Positions 45,159-54,073 of a stretch of 64,000 nt of DNA are shown in pieces. Every line of letters starts with the position of its first letter. Positions within the stretch are counted from its first letter, which is position 1. The notes under the pieces were generated by a model. It searched no databases. It was not told the DNA's origin and worked only from the letters and a program-made list of their open reading frames with translations. The position numbers and the translations under genes are program-made. The stretch comes from Solibaculum mannosilyticum (GTDB lineage Bacteria; Bacillota; Clostridia; Oscillospirales; Acutalibacteraceae), in NCBI RefSeq assembly GCF_015140235.1, contig NZ_AP023321.1, positions 248,001 to 312,000 of the forward strand, in the 5' to 3' direction.

Positions 45159-45698
45159 ATGTTGTGTGAAGTACCGTTGACAAAGGAGCAGCAGGATTTT
45201 GCCGCTGAACACCATGGCCTGGTCTATAAATTTCTCAATGACAACCATCTTCCAGAGAATGAATTCTATGATGTGGTTATTTTCCCGTATTTGAAGGCTG
45301 TGCAGGACTACTGTAATAGCGCATCTGCACAAAAGTATTCTTTTAGCACTATTGCGATTCGACAAATGAAATTTCGCTTATACGATTATTTCCGTACACA
45401 GGCGCGCCGCAAGCGTAATACAGAAGTCATCAGCATCCATCTGGGCCTATACTCGGATGGCGTTCCGCTGGAAGAGGTGCTGCCGGGTCAGGACCGTCTC
45501 ATGCAGGAATTTGAAATGCAGCAGATGCTCCATGATCTGGCTTCCCATATTTCTGAACAACAGATGAAAATTGTCCGCATGAAGGGTTACGGCTATGGCA
45601 TTAAGGAGATTTCCAGCCACGAAAAAATACCGATGAAGCGCATCCAGGAACTTCTTGAGGAGGTCCATACTGTGTTTTTGAGGTTATGCCGCGAGTAG
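45159..45698 (+). CDS. second sigma-70 family factor
   Basis: 179 residues with a region-2-like part (NEFYDVVIFPYLKAVQDYC, then YSFSTIAIRQMKFRLYDYFR) and a region-4-like end (ISEQQMKIVRMKGYGYGIKEI). Related in plan to the protein at 38863 but clearly diverged. Likely an element-specific sigma factor. Confidence 0.68.
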   Translation: MLCEVPLTKEQQDFAAEHHGLVYKFLNDNHLPENEFYDVVIFPYLKAVQDYCNSASAQKYSFSTIAIRQMKFRLYDYFRTQARRKRNTEVISIHLGLYSDGVPLEEVLPGQDRLMQEFEMQQMLHDLASHISEQQMKIVRMKGYGYGIKEISSHEKIPMKRIQELLEEVHTVFLRLCRE

Positions 45699-45736
45699 CC
45701 CTCTATCTACCACAAACAGAATGGAGGTCGAAGTAT

Positions 45737-45985
45737 ATGACGAAATCAAAAAAATCTATTGTGATGCGCGGAGCACTTCTGCGTCCGCTGGTGATTGGGC
45801 AGGGCGCACTTCTTCATGCAGGTGGTAAGATCTATCATACCTCCCGTGTGGTAGCCATCCACGATCAGTCGGATGATATGGTACGCTTTGAAACGCTTAA
45901 CTCCAATTACTGCCTCTCAATGGCCCCTTTTCCGCTGGCGGCCTGCAACCCGCTCCCGATGGTGAGCCTGGCCGCGTGCGCGTAA
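45737..45985 (+). CDS. small hypothetical protein
   Basis: 82 residues from ATG 45737 (GGAGG upstream). Short beta-rich protein; family unknown. Confidence 0.45.
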   Translation: MTKSKKSIVMRGALLRPLVIGQGALLHAGGKIYHTSRVVAIHDQSDDMVRFETLNSNYCLSMAPFPLAACNPLPMVSLAACA

Positions 45986-46035
45986 AGCGGTTGTAAGAAG
46001 ATACCGGGACAACAGAGCTTGTCCTATATGTTTTG

Positions 46036-46068
46036 GGCCGTGACGGATTTTCCGCCACGGCCTTTTTT
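46036..46068 (+). terminator. terminator before the YkgJ-like gene
   Basis: GGCCGTG/CACGGCC with inner GG/CC and six T, 3 nt before the next ribosome site. Confidence 0.75.
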
Positions 46069-46080
46069 CGGAGGATTGTC

Positions 46081-46764
46081 ATGGATGATCAAAAAACAAT
46101 GGTAGTTTCAGTTCACGCCAAAGACTGTGTGGACTATCAGTGCCGCAGATGCGGTCAATGCTGCCGCCATATCAAAGATACTGTGATGGTGGAGAGCATG
46201 GACGCCTACCGGTTGGCAAACTATTTGCGTGGCTGTGATCCCAACATCTGCACCATAGACGATGTGTTGACCCGATACTGCAAGCCTATGCCGCTGACCC
46301 AAGAGTGCTTTCCCATCTTCATGCTGAAAACCACGGGGCCGGACGATTCCTGTATTTTCCTGAAGGATGGATTATGCAGCATCTACGAGGCACGCCCACG
46401 GACCTGCCGGCTCTATCCCTTTTCTGTAGGACCCGGCGAGCGGGGCCGTGATTTTGAATACTGCCTCTGCTTTGACCACAATCAGCAGTACCATTTCAAC
46501 GGCGGAAAGGTTTCCGTCAAAGACTGGTTTTATCGCAATTTCCCCAGAATGGAGAAAGAGTATTTGAAACAGGAATATGCCGCTATCACGGAAATCGGTA
46601 AGCGGATGCGCTCGATCTCTCCGGAACTATGCAAACAGATGACCTTCCAAGTGCTGTTTTACCGATATTATAACTTCGATTTGGATCAGCCGTTCCTTGA
46701 GCAATACGCGCAGAACACCCGTCTGCTGTTAGAAAAGCTTCGGCAATTCGAGGTGGAAAGGTAG
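46081..46764 (+). CDS. YkgJ-family cysteine cluster protein
   Basis: 227 residues. The pattern CRRCGQCCRH near the start, then CIFLKDGLCSIYEARPRTCRLYPF, is the signature of YkgJ/zinc-or-iron cluster proteins. Function is unknown in the family. ATG 46081 has GGAGG upstream. Confidence 0.75.
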   Translation: MDDQKTMVVSVHAKDCVDYQCRRCGQCCRHIKDTVMVESMDAYRLANYLRGCDPNICTIDDVLTRYCKPMPLTQECFPIFMLKTTGPDDSCIFLKDGLCSIYEARPRTCRLYPFSVGPGERGRDFEYCLCFDHNQQYHFNGGKVSVKDWFYRNFPRMEKEYLKQEYAAITEIGKRMRSISPELCKQMTFQVLFYRYYNFDLDQPFLEQYAQNTRLLLEKLRQFEVER

Positions 46765-46773
46765 GGTGCTGTG

Positions 46774-46944
46774 ATGATGTATGCCTTGGAGCACCTGACC
46801 CGTCAAGGGCCAGGGCCTCAGTGGAAGCAATATGCTGTTTGTGCGAATAAAGACCTTTTAGAACGGATTTGCCGCAGTCAGCCCCGCCCGGATGAATGGC
46901 GTGTCAGGCTGTCTGTACAGCGGATGAAAAAGGAGGCCGCATAG
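46774..46944 (+). CDS. 56-residue hypothetical protein
   Basis: ATG ATG at 46774/46777 behind a weak GGTG site, reading to TAG 46944, one base before the next gene. No gap remains on either side, so it is plausibly translated as part of the chain. Family unknown. Confidence 0.4.
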   Translation: MMYALEHLTRQGPGPQWKQYAVCANKDLLERICRSQPRPDEWRVRLSVQRMKKEAA

Positions 46945-46945
46945 T

Positions 46946-47386
46946 ATGAAAAACCACTATCAGGAGTTACGGGATCGCCAGCAGGAAGAGGTCAACGCCT
47001 TTCCCATGTTTTTTGCGTTCGATCAACGGCAGTTCGCAGAGGGAATGCGCCGGCTCGGCCTGCGCCCTTCCGACATGAATCAGGTGTATGCTATCGCTGG
47101 CACCGGTGGATTTTACCGCAAAAGCGATGCGCCGAAGCTACATGAAATGTTTGCCCGGCACCGCAAGGAGCTTGATGAGGCCATTGCCGCTGATAAAGCT
47201 GGAGATAATTTCATTTATGAAATGTTCCTGACTGAACTTTCCAACCACGAATACGGCTATACCGGCGATGTTCAAGACACGCTTGATGCCCTGGGTATCA
47301 CTCCCCAATACATGGAGGCCATGCCTCAGCTGAAAGCTGGTTTGGACTTGGCCTGCCAAAAAGTAATGCAGAATGACTGTTTTTAA
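46946..47386 (+). CDS. hypothetical protein
   Basis: 146 residues from ATG 46946 with AAAGGAGG upstream. Contains AIAGTGGFYRKSDAPKLHEM; resembles conserved proteins of Clostridia ICEs (DUF7659-like), role unknown. Confidence 0.5.
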   Translation: MKNHYQELRDRQQEEVNAFPMFFAFDQRQFAEGMRRLGLRPSDMNQVYAIAGTGGFYRKSDAPKLHEMFARHRKELDEAIAADKAGDNFIYEMFLTELSNHEYGYTGDVQDTLDALGITPQYMEAMPQLKAGLDLACQKVMQNDCF

Positions 47387-47398
47387 GGAGGCCATGTG

Positions 47399-47854
47399 AT
47401 GGAGCAGCAACACTATTTCCCACCGCTTCATGGCGCTGTGGATTGTGAAAAATGCGAGGTGCGGGATTGCTGGTGCCGGGGAAAATTCCAACGGAATCGG
47501 CGCAATATGCCCCACACATCTGGAAGGTGCCCCAGGCTGCCTGATCTCTGCGGTTTTGTAGAAAAGGAAGAACGCGAGCTGTATAAAGCGACTTTTATGC
47601 TCGTTCATGCAGAGTATGGCGTCGGCGGTCTGCATTTGACGCTCACGATTCCCGGTCACAAGAGAAATCGGAAGGTCTACCAGACCAAAAGCGGGTACTG
47701 GTACTGCAACCTGACCAGCGAGAAGGGGTGTCCAGAACGGCAGGTGTTGAATTTGGAGGGCTACCAGTCCAAAGAAGATATTCTGCGGCACATGAAAAGC
47801 CTTCGGACCGACTACTGCATTCTTCGCTGCAGTATGGAAGGTTTCACTGTCTAA
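47399..47854 (+). CDS. cysteine-rich hypothetical protein
   Basis: 151 residues from ATG 47399 with AAGGAGG upstream. An N-terminal CEKCEVRDCWCRG cluster suggests metal binding. Family unknown. Confidence 0.42.
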   Translation: MEQQHYFPPLHGAVDCEKCEVRDCWCRGKFQRNRRNMPHTSGRCPRLPDLCGFVEKEERELYKATFMLVHAEYGVGGLHLTLTIPGHKRNRKVYQTKSGYWYCNLTSEKGCPERQVLNLEGYQSKEDILRHMKSLRTDYCILRCSMEGFTV

Positions 47855-47886
47855 ACTGTACCAAACCACATAAATGGAGGATACCC

Positions 47887-48657
47887 ATGAGTAAGCTGAC
47901 CAAAAGAGAAATTCAGCTCCATGATCAGGCGGTTTGTCTCCTGCAGAAAGAACACCTTTCCCACGAAGATAAGCTTTTTATCTTTGAAAATTTCCGGGAA
48001 GACGCGGAGCACATCAATAGCAAGTCCGGTGCATTTTTTACTCCTTTTGGACTTGCCAACGATTTTACTCTCCAGATTCCGTGCCTATACGGAAAGACGA
48101 TCAGAATTATCGACCTGTGTGCTGGAATCGGCGTACTGAGCTATGCGGCACAGCTGGAATGCAGTGACCGCAGCCGCTGCTATGCCGATATTACCTGTGT
48201 AGAACTGAATCCGCACTATGTTGAGGTTGGTAAAAAAGTTGTGCCAGAGGCCACATGGATATGCGCGGATGTTCTTGATCCCTTTCTGCCTGACCTCTTG
48301 GGCCAATTTGACTTCGCGATTGCAAATCCGCCGTTTGGCCGAATTGCAAACAATTACCGCAAAAGCTACATGAGCGGCGAATTTGAATACATGGTAATAG
48401 AGGCGGCCTCCCGTATTGCAAAGGAAGGTGCGTTCATAATACCGCAAATGAGCGCGCCATTCGTATATAGCGGAACGGAAGACCATCGCTGGCTTCAGGA
48501 AGGGCGTGCCAGAACATTTGAAAAAAGGACTGGGATTTTATTGGAGTTTAACCAAGGGATCGACACGGCCTACTATAAAAATGACTGGCATTGCACCGCG
48601 CCAATATGCGAAATCGTATGTTGTGACTTTGCAGGGACAGATACCTCTGCCGCCTAA
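47887..48657 (+). CDS. orphan N6-adenine DNA methylase-like protein
   Basis: 256 residues with a class I methyltransferase fold: motif I DLCAGIGVLSYA and catalytic NPPFGR, typical of N6-adenine DNA methylases. No restriction endonuclease gene is adjacent. Such orphan enzymes in mobile elements probably shield incoming DNA; this is inference. ATG 47887 has GGAGG upstream. Confidence 0.75.
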   Translation: MSKLTKREIQLHDQAVCLLQKEHLSHEDKLFIFENFREDAEHINSKSGAFFTPFGLANDFTLQIPCLYGKTIRIIDLCAGIGVLSYAAQLECSDRSRCYADITCVELNPHYVEVGKKVVPEATWICADVLDPFLPDLLGQFDFAIANPPFGRIANNYRKSYMSGEFEYMVIEAASRIAKEGAFIIPQMSAPFVYSGTEDHRWLQEGRARTFEKRTGILLEFNQGIDTAYYKNDWHCTAPICEIVCCDFAGTDTSAA

Positions 48658-48665
48658 AGGAGCAG

Positions 48666-48755
48666 GCGGTTTGTCCTCATGAACAACCAAGAAGCCGGTC
48701 CCTGTTCTGGGGCCTCACATAAACCGCTACAGGCCCGAAGGCACTGGCGGTTTTT
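48666..48755 (+). promoter_or_regulatory. attenuator-like leader with competing stems
   Basis: AAACCGC (48721-48727) can pair either with the upstream GCGGTTT (48666-48672) or with the downstream GCGGTTT (48747-48753), which is followed by a T run and forms the terminator. The two structures exclude each other. Confidence 0.5.
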
Positions 48756-48777
48756 CTCTATATGGAGGTGACGAATT

Positions 48778-49383
48778 TTGAATTTGCACGAAACAGAATA
48801 TGGCCGCAGATTTTTTAATTCCCAGCTGCCCAGTCTCATCAAGGCTCTGGAACGAATCGCCGAAAGTCTGTCTGCGCCCAAGCAGTCCTTATCAGCCGAT
48901 TTTGTCGCTGACCCTGATTTTCTTCATGATCTCTACTATGGAGATTATGAGCCGAGCGTGTTCAAAACACAAAGCGAGCACCAGAAGCAGCTTAACCATA
49001 ATGCTTCAATGGCAGAGGAACTCCTGCGCCAGAAAATGGGCAATTCCCCGGAAGCCATAGCCGCCTTGGAAGCGTACCAGCTTGCCGCCGGTGAGTGCAG
49101 CAGCATTGTGGCCGAGCAGGCTTTTGAGTCCGGTTTTCAGACCGCAGTACAAATGCTGGTAGCTGGGCTTATACCGCCTGAAAACAAATTTGCCGCTGAA
49201 GTTCCCCTTACCACGCAAGAGCTCCGGAAGATGGACGGGGAACAAGTATTTTGTCTTGACATGAATGAGGAGGTCAGGGTTGTGGCCCGCAAAAAAGGAT
49301 TCATTCAAGTCACTAATGACAAAGAGATCCATCTCATAACAGGCTTGACCTTATACCGGCATCGGCCAAGTTGGTGCCAATAA
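48778..49383 (+). CDS. hypothetical protein
   Basis: 201 residues from TTG 48778, which has GGAGGTGA upstream. The N-terminal 90 residues are helical (DUF6809-like), then a separate small domain. Role unknown. Confidence 0.42.
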   Translation: MNLHETEYGRRFFNSQLPSLIKALERIAESLSAPKQSLSADFVADPDFLHDLYYGDYEPSVFKTQSEHQKQLNHNASMAEELLRQKMGNSPEAIAALEAYQLAAGECSSIVAEQAFESGFQTAVQMLVAGLIPPENKFAAEVPLTTQELRKMDGEQVFCLDMNEEVRVVARKKGFIQVTNDKEIHLITGLTLYRHRPSWCQ

Positions 49384-49413
49384 AATTTTAAGAAATGCAA
49401 TGGAGGACACAAT

Positions 49414-49770
49414 ATGAAACTTTCTGAAGACGAAGCAAAGAGATTTCTTGAGCGTCTTTGCCCTCTGCAGGAGACGGAACAGCAGCTTCTCTGCCCGCGG
49501 TGCGGCCGCAACGAATTATACTCCGGGCTGTATTTTTTCCTGAACAGTTTGAGCAGATACGCTCATGTATATATCTGCGAAAAGTGCTGGATGGATGAGG
49601 CTCTGCGGGAAATAGACGGCAATCCAGTTCCCCTGACCAGTTGGAACGCAGTTCTTCCTTTTGTTTTGAGAGGCGAGATTCCTCCATCGGACAGCTCCTG
49701 CCAAGACACCAATGCGTCTGCTGGCCCCGCGCAAACCGGAGAGATTCACAATAGCAGTCAGACTGTGTAA
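49414..49770 (+). CDS. zinc-ribbon-like protein (short paralogue)
   Basis: 118 residues. CPRCGR and ICEKC flank NSLSRYAHVY, followed by MDEALREIDGNPVPLTSW. The same plan recurs in the first 90 residues of the protein at 58009 (CLRCGA, NALSRYADVQ, CEACGMDEALRD), so they are paralogues. Confidence 0.5.
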   Translation: MKLSEDEAKRFLERLCPLQETEQQLLCPRCGRNELYSGLYFFLNSLSRYAHVYICEKCWMDEALREIDGNPVPLTSWNAVLPFVLRGEIPPSDSSCQDTNASAGPAQTGEIHNSSQTV

Positions 49771-49814
49771 AACAAGGTCTGACCAGTCGTGAAAATTATG
49801 AGGCATTGAAAACT

Positions 49815-50495
49815 ATGAAATATGGGGACTATCATCTGCCCAGTGGAGTAGACTTCTCTTCTATCACATACGAGGATATTCGCTGGCAATACGGCGTATT
49901 CCGCTGTAACAGCACGGGCTCCGGCCGGGATAAAAAGCATTTGCCGTGGGACGGTGTAAAAACCAATCTTGGAGAGATTGAAGAAAAGGATTGGTGCAGG
50001 CTGGCGGATGCTGTCATCGAACGCGATGGGGAGACACATCTGCTAAAGCATCTGATCCAATGGTGCAGCGAACACAATTATATCGGGGCATCAGCCGCTG
50101 AACTGCGAAAAGAAGCCCTTCAGCTACACATTGATCGGGTTTTCGACAATCCGCAATGGGGCGGCTACCTTCCTTTCAATAAGAGATACCGTCCAGAAGT
50201 CTGGCGAGCCGCTCATATCGTATATGTGCGGAACGAATGCTGCCATAAGATTTTCCCCGTTACACAAGAGCAGATCGACCATGCGTACAACGGGACAATC
50301 CCCTGCCCACACTGCGGAAGATGGAGTGAATTCATCGTTTTGGGAATCCGGCTTCAGCCGGAGCCACTGGTTCCCTGCTTGAATTGTGATTGTCATGATC
50401 CTGATATGGGCTGTACCATGCCCAGCATTGATAAGAGTTACGCCTGCCCTTTGGTAAGCTGTGATGATGAGCAAACGGAGGTGCTGGATGAGTAG
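49815..50495 (+). CDS. hypothetical protein with a C-terminal zinc ribbon
   Basis: 226 residues. The C-terminal part has CPHCGRW and CLNCDCH, likely a zinc ribbon. The start is uncertain: GAGG is 11 nt before ATG 49815 or 3 nt before TTG 49806. Family unknown. Confidence 0.42.
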   Translation: MKYGDYHLPSGVDFSSITYEDIRWQYGVFRCNSTGSGRDKKHLPWDGVKTNLGEIEEKDWCRLADAVIERDGETHLLKHLIQWCSEHNYIGASAAELRKEALQLHIDRVFDNPQWGGYLPFNKRYRPEVWRAAHIVYVRNECCHKIFPVTQEQIDHAYNGTIPCPHCGRWSEFIVLGIRLQPEPLVPCLNCDCHDPDMGCTMPSIDKSYACPLVSCDDEQTEVLDE

Positions 50496-50982
50496 GTATC
50501 TGAAACCGCGGGACCATGGTTATTTGATGGAGGCGGCAGCCTGTACAAAGGTGCTGGAAGATCTGCGCCGCATAGAAGCAAAATATGCCCGGACGGTGGA
50601 GAAAGAATGCTCTGTCCGGCAGGCTGAATTTGAGAAAGTGATGCAATACCACAGCGAGCGGGAACTCCAGGATGACTTCGGATGGGGTTTCATCACCGAG
50701 GCTCAATACGACCGGTACCGGCTTCTTTTTCAGCAGGGGCAGGCTGCCATGGAGCAGCTGCCGCCGACAAAGAGCGAACTGGCTCTGCGCCTGGTGCGCC
50801 GCATCATGGCGGATATTGACGCAGATCGCCGGGAGGGGGAGTTTTCTGCACTCTCCCCGGAAGATCAGCAAGCGGAACGGGCACGGGCCGAGCAGTCGCA
50901 GAAAGAGTGGAAGCGAAAAATCGCGGAGCTGAAACGGAAGCGCGGTATCATCGAGGCCGGCGAGGACATGGAGGAAGGGTGA
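50488..50982 (+). CDS. coiled-coil hypothetical protein
   Basis: 164 residues, highly charged and mostly helical, with a long E/K/R-rich C-terminal coil. ATG 50488 has GGAGG at 7 nt and overlaps the previous gene by 8 bp. Confidence 0.45.
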   Translation: MSRYLKPRDHGYLMEAAACTKVLEDLRRIEAKYARTVEKECSVRQAEFEKVMQYHSERELQDDFGWGFITEAQYDRYRLLFQQGQAAMEQLPPTKSELALRLVRRIMADIDADRREGEFSALSPEDQQAERARAEQSQKEWKRKIAELKRKRGIIEAGEDMEEG

Positions 50983-51019
50983 TCACCATTTCGCGTACAG
51001 TCTATCAAGGAGGATATGG

Positions 51020-51181
51020 ATGATGAAAATCTTCAAAAGCCAAAAGCCTGCAGTTTGCGGTACTGCCAAGCGGCCCATCCGCCGTTGGCTGCTGCCGCCT
51101 AAAAAGCAGCAGGCATATCGCTTTTATTCCACTGCTCATTTTCATGTTTACGAGCGGTGCCGTCATTTTCGACGCGGATAA
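51020..51181 (+). CDS. 53-residue basic peptide
   Basis: ATG 51020 (then ATG 51023) has AAGGAGG at 6 nt. The product is rich in K, R, P and aromatic residues. A competing start ATG 51016 would give only 28 residues in another frame. Family unknown. Confidence 0.35.
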   Translation: MMKIFKSQKPAVCGTAKRPIRRWLLPPKKQQAYRFYSTAHFHVYERCRHFRRG

Positions 51182-51244
51182 TAAAGGCACATTTATTGAT
51201 GAATCAAGGGGACTTGCTTTTCCCCTTCAAGGGAGGAATGGACT

Positions 51245-52114
51245 ATGATTTATAAGAAACCGGATGAGAAATTCTCACATGAGAACATCACCTACACAGT
51301 AGGCAGCCGCGTCCTCGCCAATGAAGCGAGTGAGTACAGCGGGCTCTTCGGGCGCATCCTTGAAATTCGCACGGATGATGACCGGGAAACTGAAAATGAT
51401 ACGCCGGACATCTATTGTGAATTTGACCCGCCGTGCCTTTCCGCTGCCCGCCGCGCACTGGAGCAGACTTTTTCTGAACTCTATGGTGCGCCAAAGCGTG
51501 TGGAGGATTTAGGGCTGGAACTGGTCATCATGGCGCCTGAAATGTTGACGCCTCTGGCCGTTCCCGAGCAGGCGTATCCCCAAGGTACGCTTTATGTCGT
51601 CGTCTCGCATTGGGCCACTGACGGGGAATTTGGCTCTTATGAGGCTCCGTTCACTAATTTAATGGATGCCCAGCGGCAATTTCATGACGATCTGAAAAAC
51701 GAACTGGAGAGCGGCTGCATTGAGAAATGGCGTGAAAAGAGTCAGTTTGCAGAGGAAGAAACCGCAGAAAGCTATGAGTGCTATCTGGATGGGGAATACT
51801 GCGAAAACCACTTTTACCTCTCCATTGAAAAACGGCCTCTGCCGCTGGCTCCTGAATTTATACGCACCGTGGCGGCAGCCTATGAAGATGAGTGCGCACG
51901 GGAGGATTTTCTTGATAAAGCTCAAGCTTTGCCGGAGTATCTGGCTCTGACAGAAGATCAGAAAAAACAACTGCTGCACAATGCGGACATCAAAGGGCGC
52001 ATCAGCCACTACCTGGATCTCTGCGATACCTATTGGGAGTGTTACTGGGATGCAGTATCCAAGGCCGCACAGGATATTTTACAGGAGGATCAGCAGGCAT
52101 CCCCACAAAAGTAA
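51245..52114 (+). CDS. acidic hypothetical protein
   Basis: 289 residues from ATG 51245 with GGGAGG upstream. Soluble and acidic, with YTVGSRVLANEASEYSGLFG near the start resembling an SH3/KOW-like barrel and a helical C-terminus. Family unknown. Confidence 0.42.
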   Translation: MIYKKPDEKFSHENITYTVGSRVLANEASEYSGLFGRILEIRTDDDRETENDTPDIYCEFDPPCLSAARRALEQTFSELYGAPKRVEDLGLELVIMAPEMLTPLAVPEQAYPQGTLYVVVSHWATDGEFGSYEAPFTNLMDAQRQFHDDLKNELESGCIEKWREKSQFAEEETAESYECYLDGEYCENHFYLSIEKRPLPLAPEFIRTVAAAYEDECAREDFLDKAQALPEYLALTEDQKKQLLHNADIKGRISHYLDLCDTYWECYWDAVSKAAQDILQEDQQASPQK

Positions 52115-52140
52115 TTTCTGTTGTGAAATGGAGGAAAACT

Positions 52141-52689
52141 ATGGACGAAAAAGAATTACGCAAGGCACTTGAAATTCATTTGGATACCCTTCGGAGAAAT
52201 CTGGAAGTTGTATCGCTGGAAGTGCTGAAAACAAAGTACCAAAAACCTTATGAAGAACTGCGGGGGCAAATCTGCAAAGCAGCCACCGAATACACCCGTC
52301 ATGTAGCTCTATGTGATATTCGTATCCGGCGCAGCCTGTTTAACGAGGCCAAAACCTACATTGATGCAGCGATTCAGCAAACACAGTGCCTGAAAAAGAT
52401 TTCCGAGGCTGCTTTTCAGCGGCAGGATATGGATGAAATTGCAGCCCTGGCCCATACCTTACGAGAGGAAATTGAAAAATCTCTTCACTATTTCTATCTC
52501 GATCACATGTGCCTGCTCGTTACCCGCGAGTGCATCGACGATCCCAATAAGGTCCCGGAGATTTACAACAAGGCAACTTCTTGTGTTTGGCGCGATGGTG
52601 CGTGGCTGTTAATGGAAGATACCGAAACGGCCATTTTACTTTCCGCTCCCATCATCAACGAGCTGCCTCCCGCAGAAGCTGCCGCATAG
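52141..52689 (+). CDS. helical hypothetical protein
   Basis: 182 residues from ATG 52141 (GGAGG upstream), predicted long helices. Family unknown. It precedes a separate toxin-antitoxin unit. Confidence 0.42.
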   Translation: MDEKELRKALEIHLDTLRRNLEVVSLEVLKTKYQKPYEELRGQICKAATEYTRHVALCDIRIRRSLFNEAKTYIDAAIQQTQCLKKISEAAFQRQDMDEIAALAHTLREEIEKSLHYFYLDHMCLLVTRECIDDPNKVPEIYNKATSCVWRDGAWLLMEDTETAILLSAPIINELPPAEAAA

Positions 52690-52754
52690 ATGATACAGCA
52701 CTCCCTCAAAGACGATTGGTTCCCGTGGCCTTCTTCAATTAAGCATCCTACTCG

Positions 52755-52783
52755 TTGCATTTGCACATGATATGTAGTATAAT
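52755..52783 (+). promoter_or_regulatory. promoter of the toxin-antitoxin pair
   Basis: TTGCAT (52755-52760), 17-bp spacer, TATAAT (52778-52783), 24 bp before the antitoxin ATG. Flanking TTGCA and TGCAA could be an operator for autoregulation. Confidence 0.75.
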
Positions 52784-52806
52784 TGTAGTGCAAGGAGGTC
52801 GATTAT

Positions 52807-53058
52807 ATGGATACCAATATGACATTTAGAATAGATAGTCAGGTCAAAGCGCAAATGGCCGCCATCTGCGAGCAGCTGGGCATATCCACATCCACCGCAT
52901 TCAACATTTTTGCAAATGCCTTTGTCCGCAATAATGGAATGCCGTTTCCCTTAACTCTTAACACACCATCTGCAGAAATTTCAAGGGAGCAGATGTTGGC
53001 GGATACCGATGCGGTTTTAAGTTCTTTCGCTGATGACTATAAGAGGATGGCGGAATGA
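52807..53058 (+). CDS. RelB/DinJ-family antitoxin
   Basis: 83 residues. The N-terminal ribbon-helix-helix (MTFRIDSQVKAQMAAICEQL, then STSTAFNIFANAFVRNNG) is the DinJ/RelB pattern for DNA binding and autoregulation. The C-terminal part should cover the toxin. Overlaps the toxin by 4 bp. Confidence 0.85.
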   Translation: MDTNMTFRIDSQVKAQMAAICEQLGISTSTAFNIFANAFVRNNGMPFPLTLNTPSAEISREQMLADTDAVLSSFADDYKRMAE

Positions 53059-53444
53059 TTTGGGTGACGGTTGAAGATGTTATCGCCGTCCATAGCAGGA
53101 TCATCAAAGCTTCAGGTGGGTTGGACGGTATTCGGGACCGAAATAGTCTGGAAGCCGCAGTCAATGCTCCGTTGCAAACCTTTGCCGGTTTTGATCTTTT
53201 TGAAACGGACCTTGCGAAAATAGCCAGAATAGGGTTTGGACTGGCCTCCAATCATGCCTTTCTTGATGGTAACAAACGGATTGGCGCAATGATGACGCAG
53301 TTGCTGCTGAAATGGAACGGCTATGTTCTTGAACTGAAGCCCGGCGAACTTGCGGATATGTTTATCTCTATTGCAAATGGCAGTGCGGGAGAACACGAGC
53401 TGCAAGCATGGATCATTCAGCACCTAAAAGATTTTTCTGATTGA
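53055..53444 (+). CDS. Doc/Fic-family toxin
   Basis: 129 residues of the Doc (death-on-curing) type. The catalytic motif HxFxDGNKR is present as HAFLDGNKRIG near residue 73. Doc phosphorylates EF-Tu and blocks translation. The partner is DinJ-like rather than the classical Phd, giving a hybrid pair that would stabilise the element. Confidence 0.87.
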   Translation: MIWVTVEDVIAVHSRIIKASGGLDGIRDRNSLEAAVNAPLQTFAGFDLFETDLAKIARIGFGLASNHAFLDGNKRIGAMMTQLLLKWNGYVLELKPGELADMFISIANGSAGEHELQAWIIQHLKDFSD

Positions 53445-53554
53445 TCTGCCAGTATTGTATCATTGATACTTTCAATGTTGCTCCACAGAAATAAAACTCT
53501 ACACTTTTTCTTATTTGACAAATGCCTTGCTATTTGGCAAGGGACACTATCACA

Positions 53555-53603
53555 AAGGGATCGACAAACAGCGCATTTGCTGTTTGCCGGTCCCTTGTTT
53601 TTT
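53555..53603 (+). terminator. strong terminator between the toxin and the next gene
   Basis: AAGGGA, CG, CAAACAGC paired with GCTGTTTG, CG, TCCCTT, then GTTTTTT: a nearly perfect 18-bp stem. It ends only 2 nt before the ribosome site AGGAGG of the next gene. The 170-bp gap also holds GTATCATTGATAC (53456) and CCTTGC/GCAAGG dyads. Confidence 0.85.
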
Positions 53604-53617
53604 AGGAGGATTTTTTG

Positions 53618-54055
53618 ATGAAACTAAAACATCCCACGCATGATCCGAAACCCATGGACGCCCTCTCCTACTACCTGCAAGTGCAGCGGGAGTATGCCCT
53701 CGCTCGTGAAGGGTATCTCAGGATTGATGAAGCCGATGATACTTACAATGACTTAAACCGCAAAATAATTGATGCCTACCGTGAACGCTATGGTACCGCC
53801 TATTTAGGCCGTATCAACTACAGTGGGAACCAGAGACAGCGGATTGCTGATGGTACTGAAAGCGTCTTTGAAGCCTATACCGGGCAGCCGCTCTATAACT
53901 TTTGCTGTGATTTCTGTGTATCAGCTCCAGACCGTACACTGGAAGAATTGATTCGGCACTGGAATAATGCGGATATTCCCTTATCTGAAAAGAAAGTTGA
54001 TACCATCATGGAGCGTATTCAGGCATTATGCGGCCAGACTTTCATCTGGTATTAA
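53618..54055 (+). CDS. hypothetical protein
   Basis: 145 residues from ATG 53618 behind AGGAGG. Helical with a C-x-x-x-C (FCCDFCVS). Family unknown. Confidence 0.42.
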   Translation: MKLKHPTHDPKPMDALSYYLQVQREYALAREGYLRIDEADDTYNDLNRKIIDAYRERYGTAYLGRINYSGNQRQRIADGTESVFEAYTGQPLYNFCCDFCVSAPDRTLEELIRHWNNADIPLSEKKVDTIMERIQALCGQTFIWY

Positions 54056-54073
54056 CAGAAAGGGCGGTAACCG

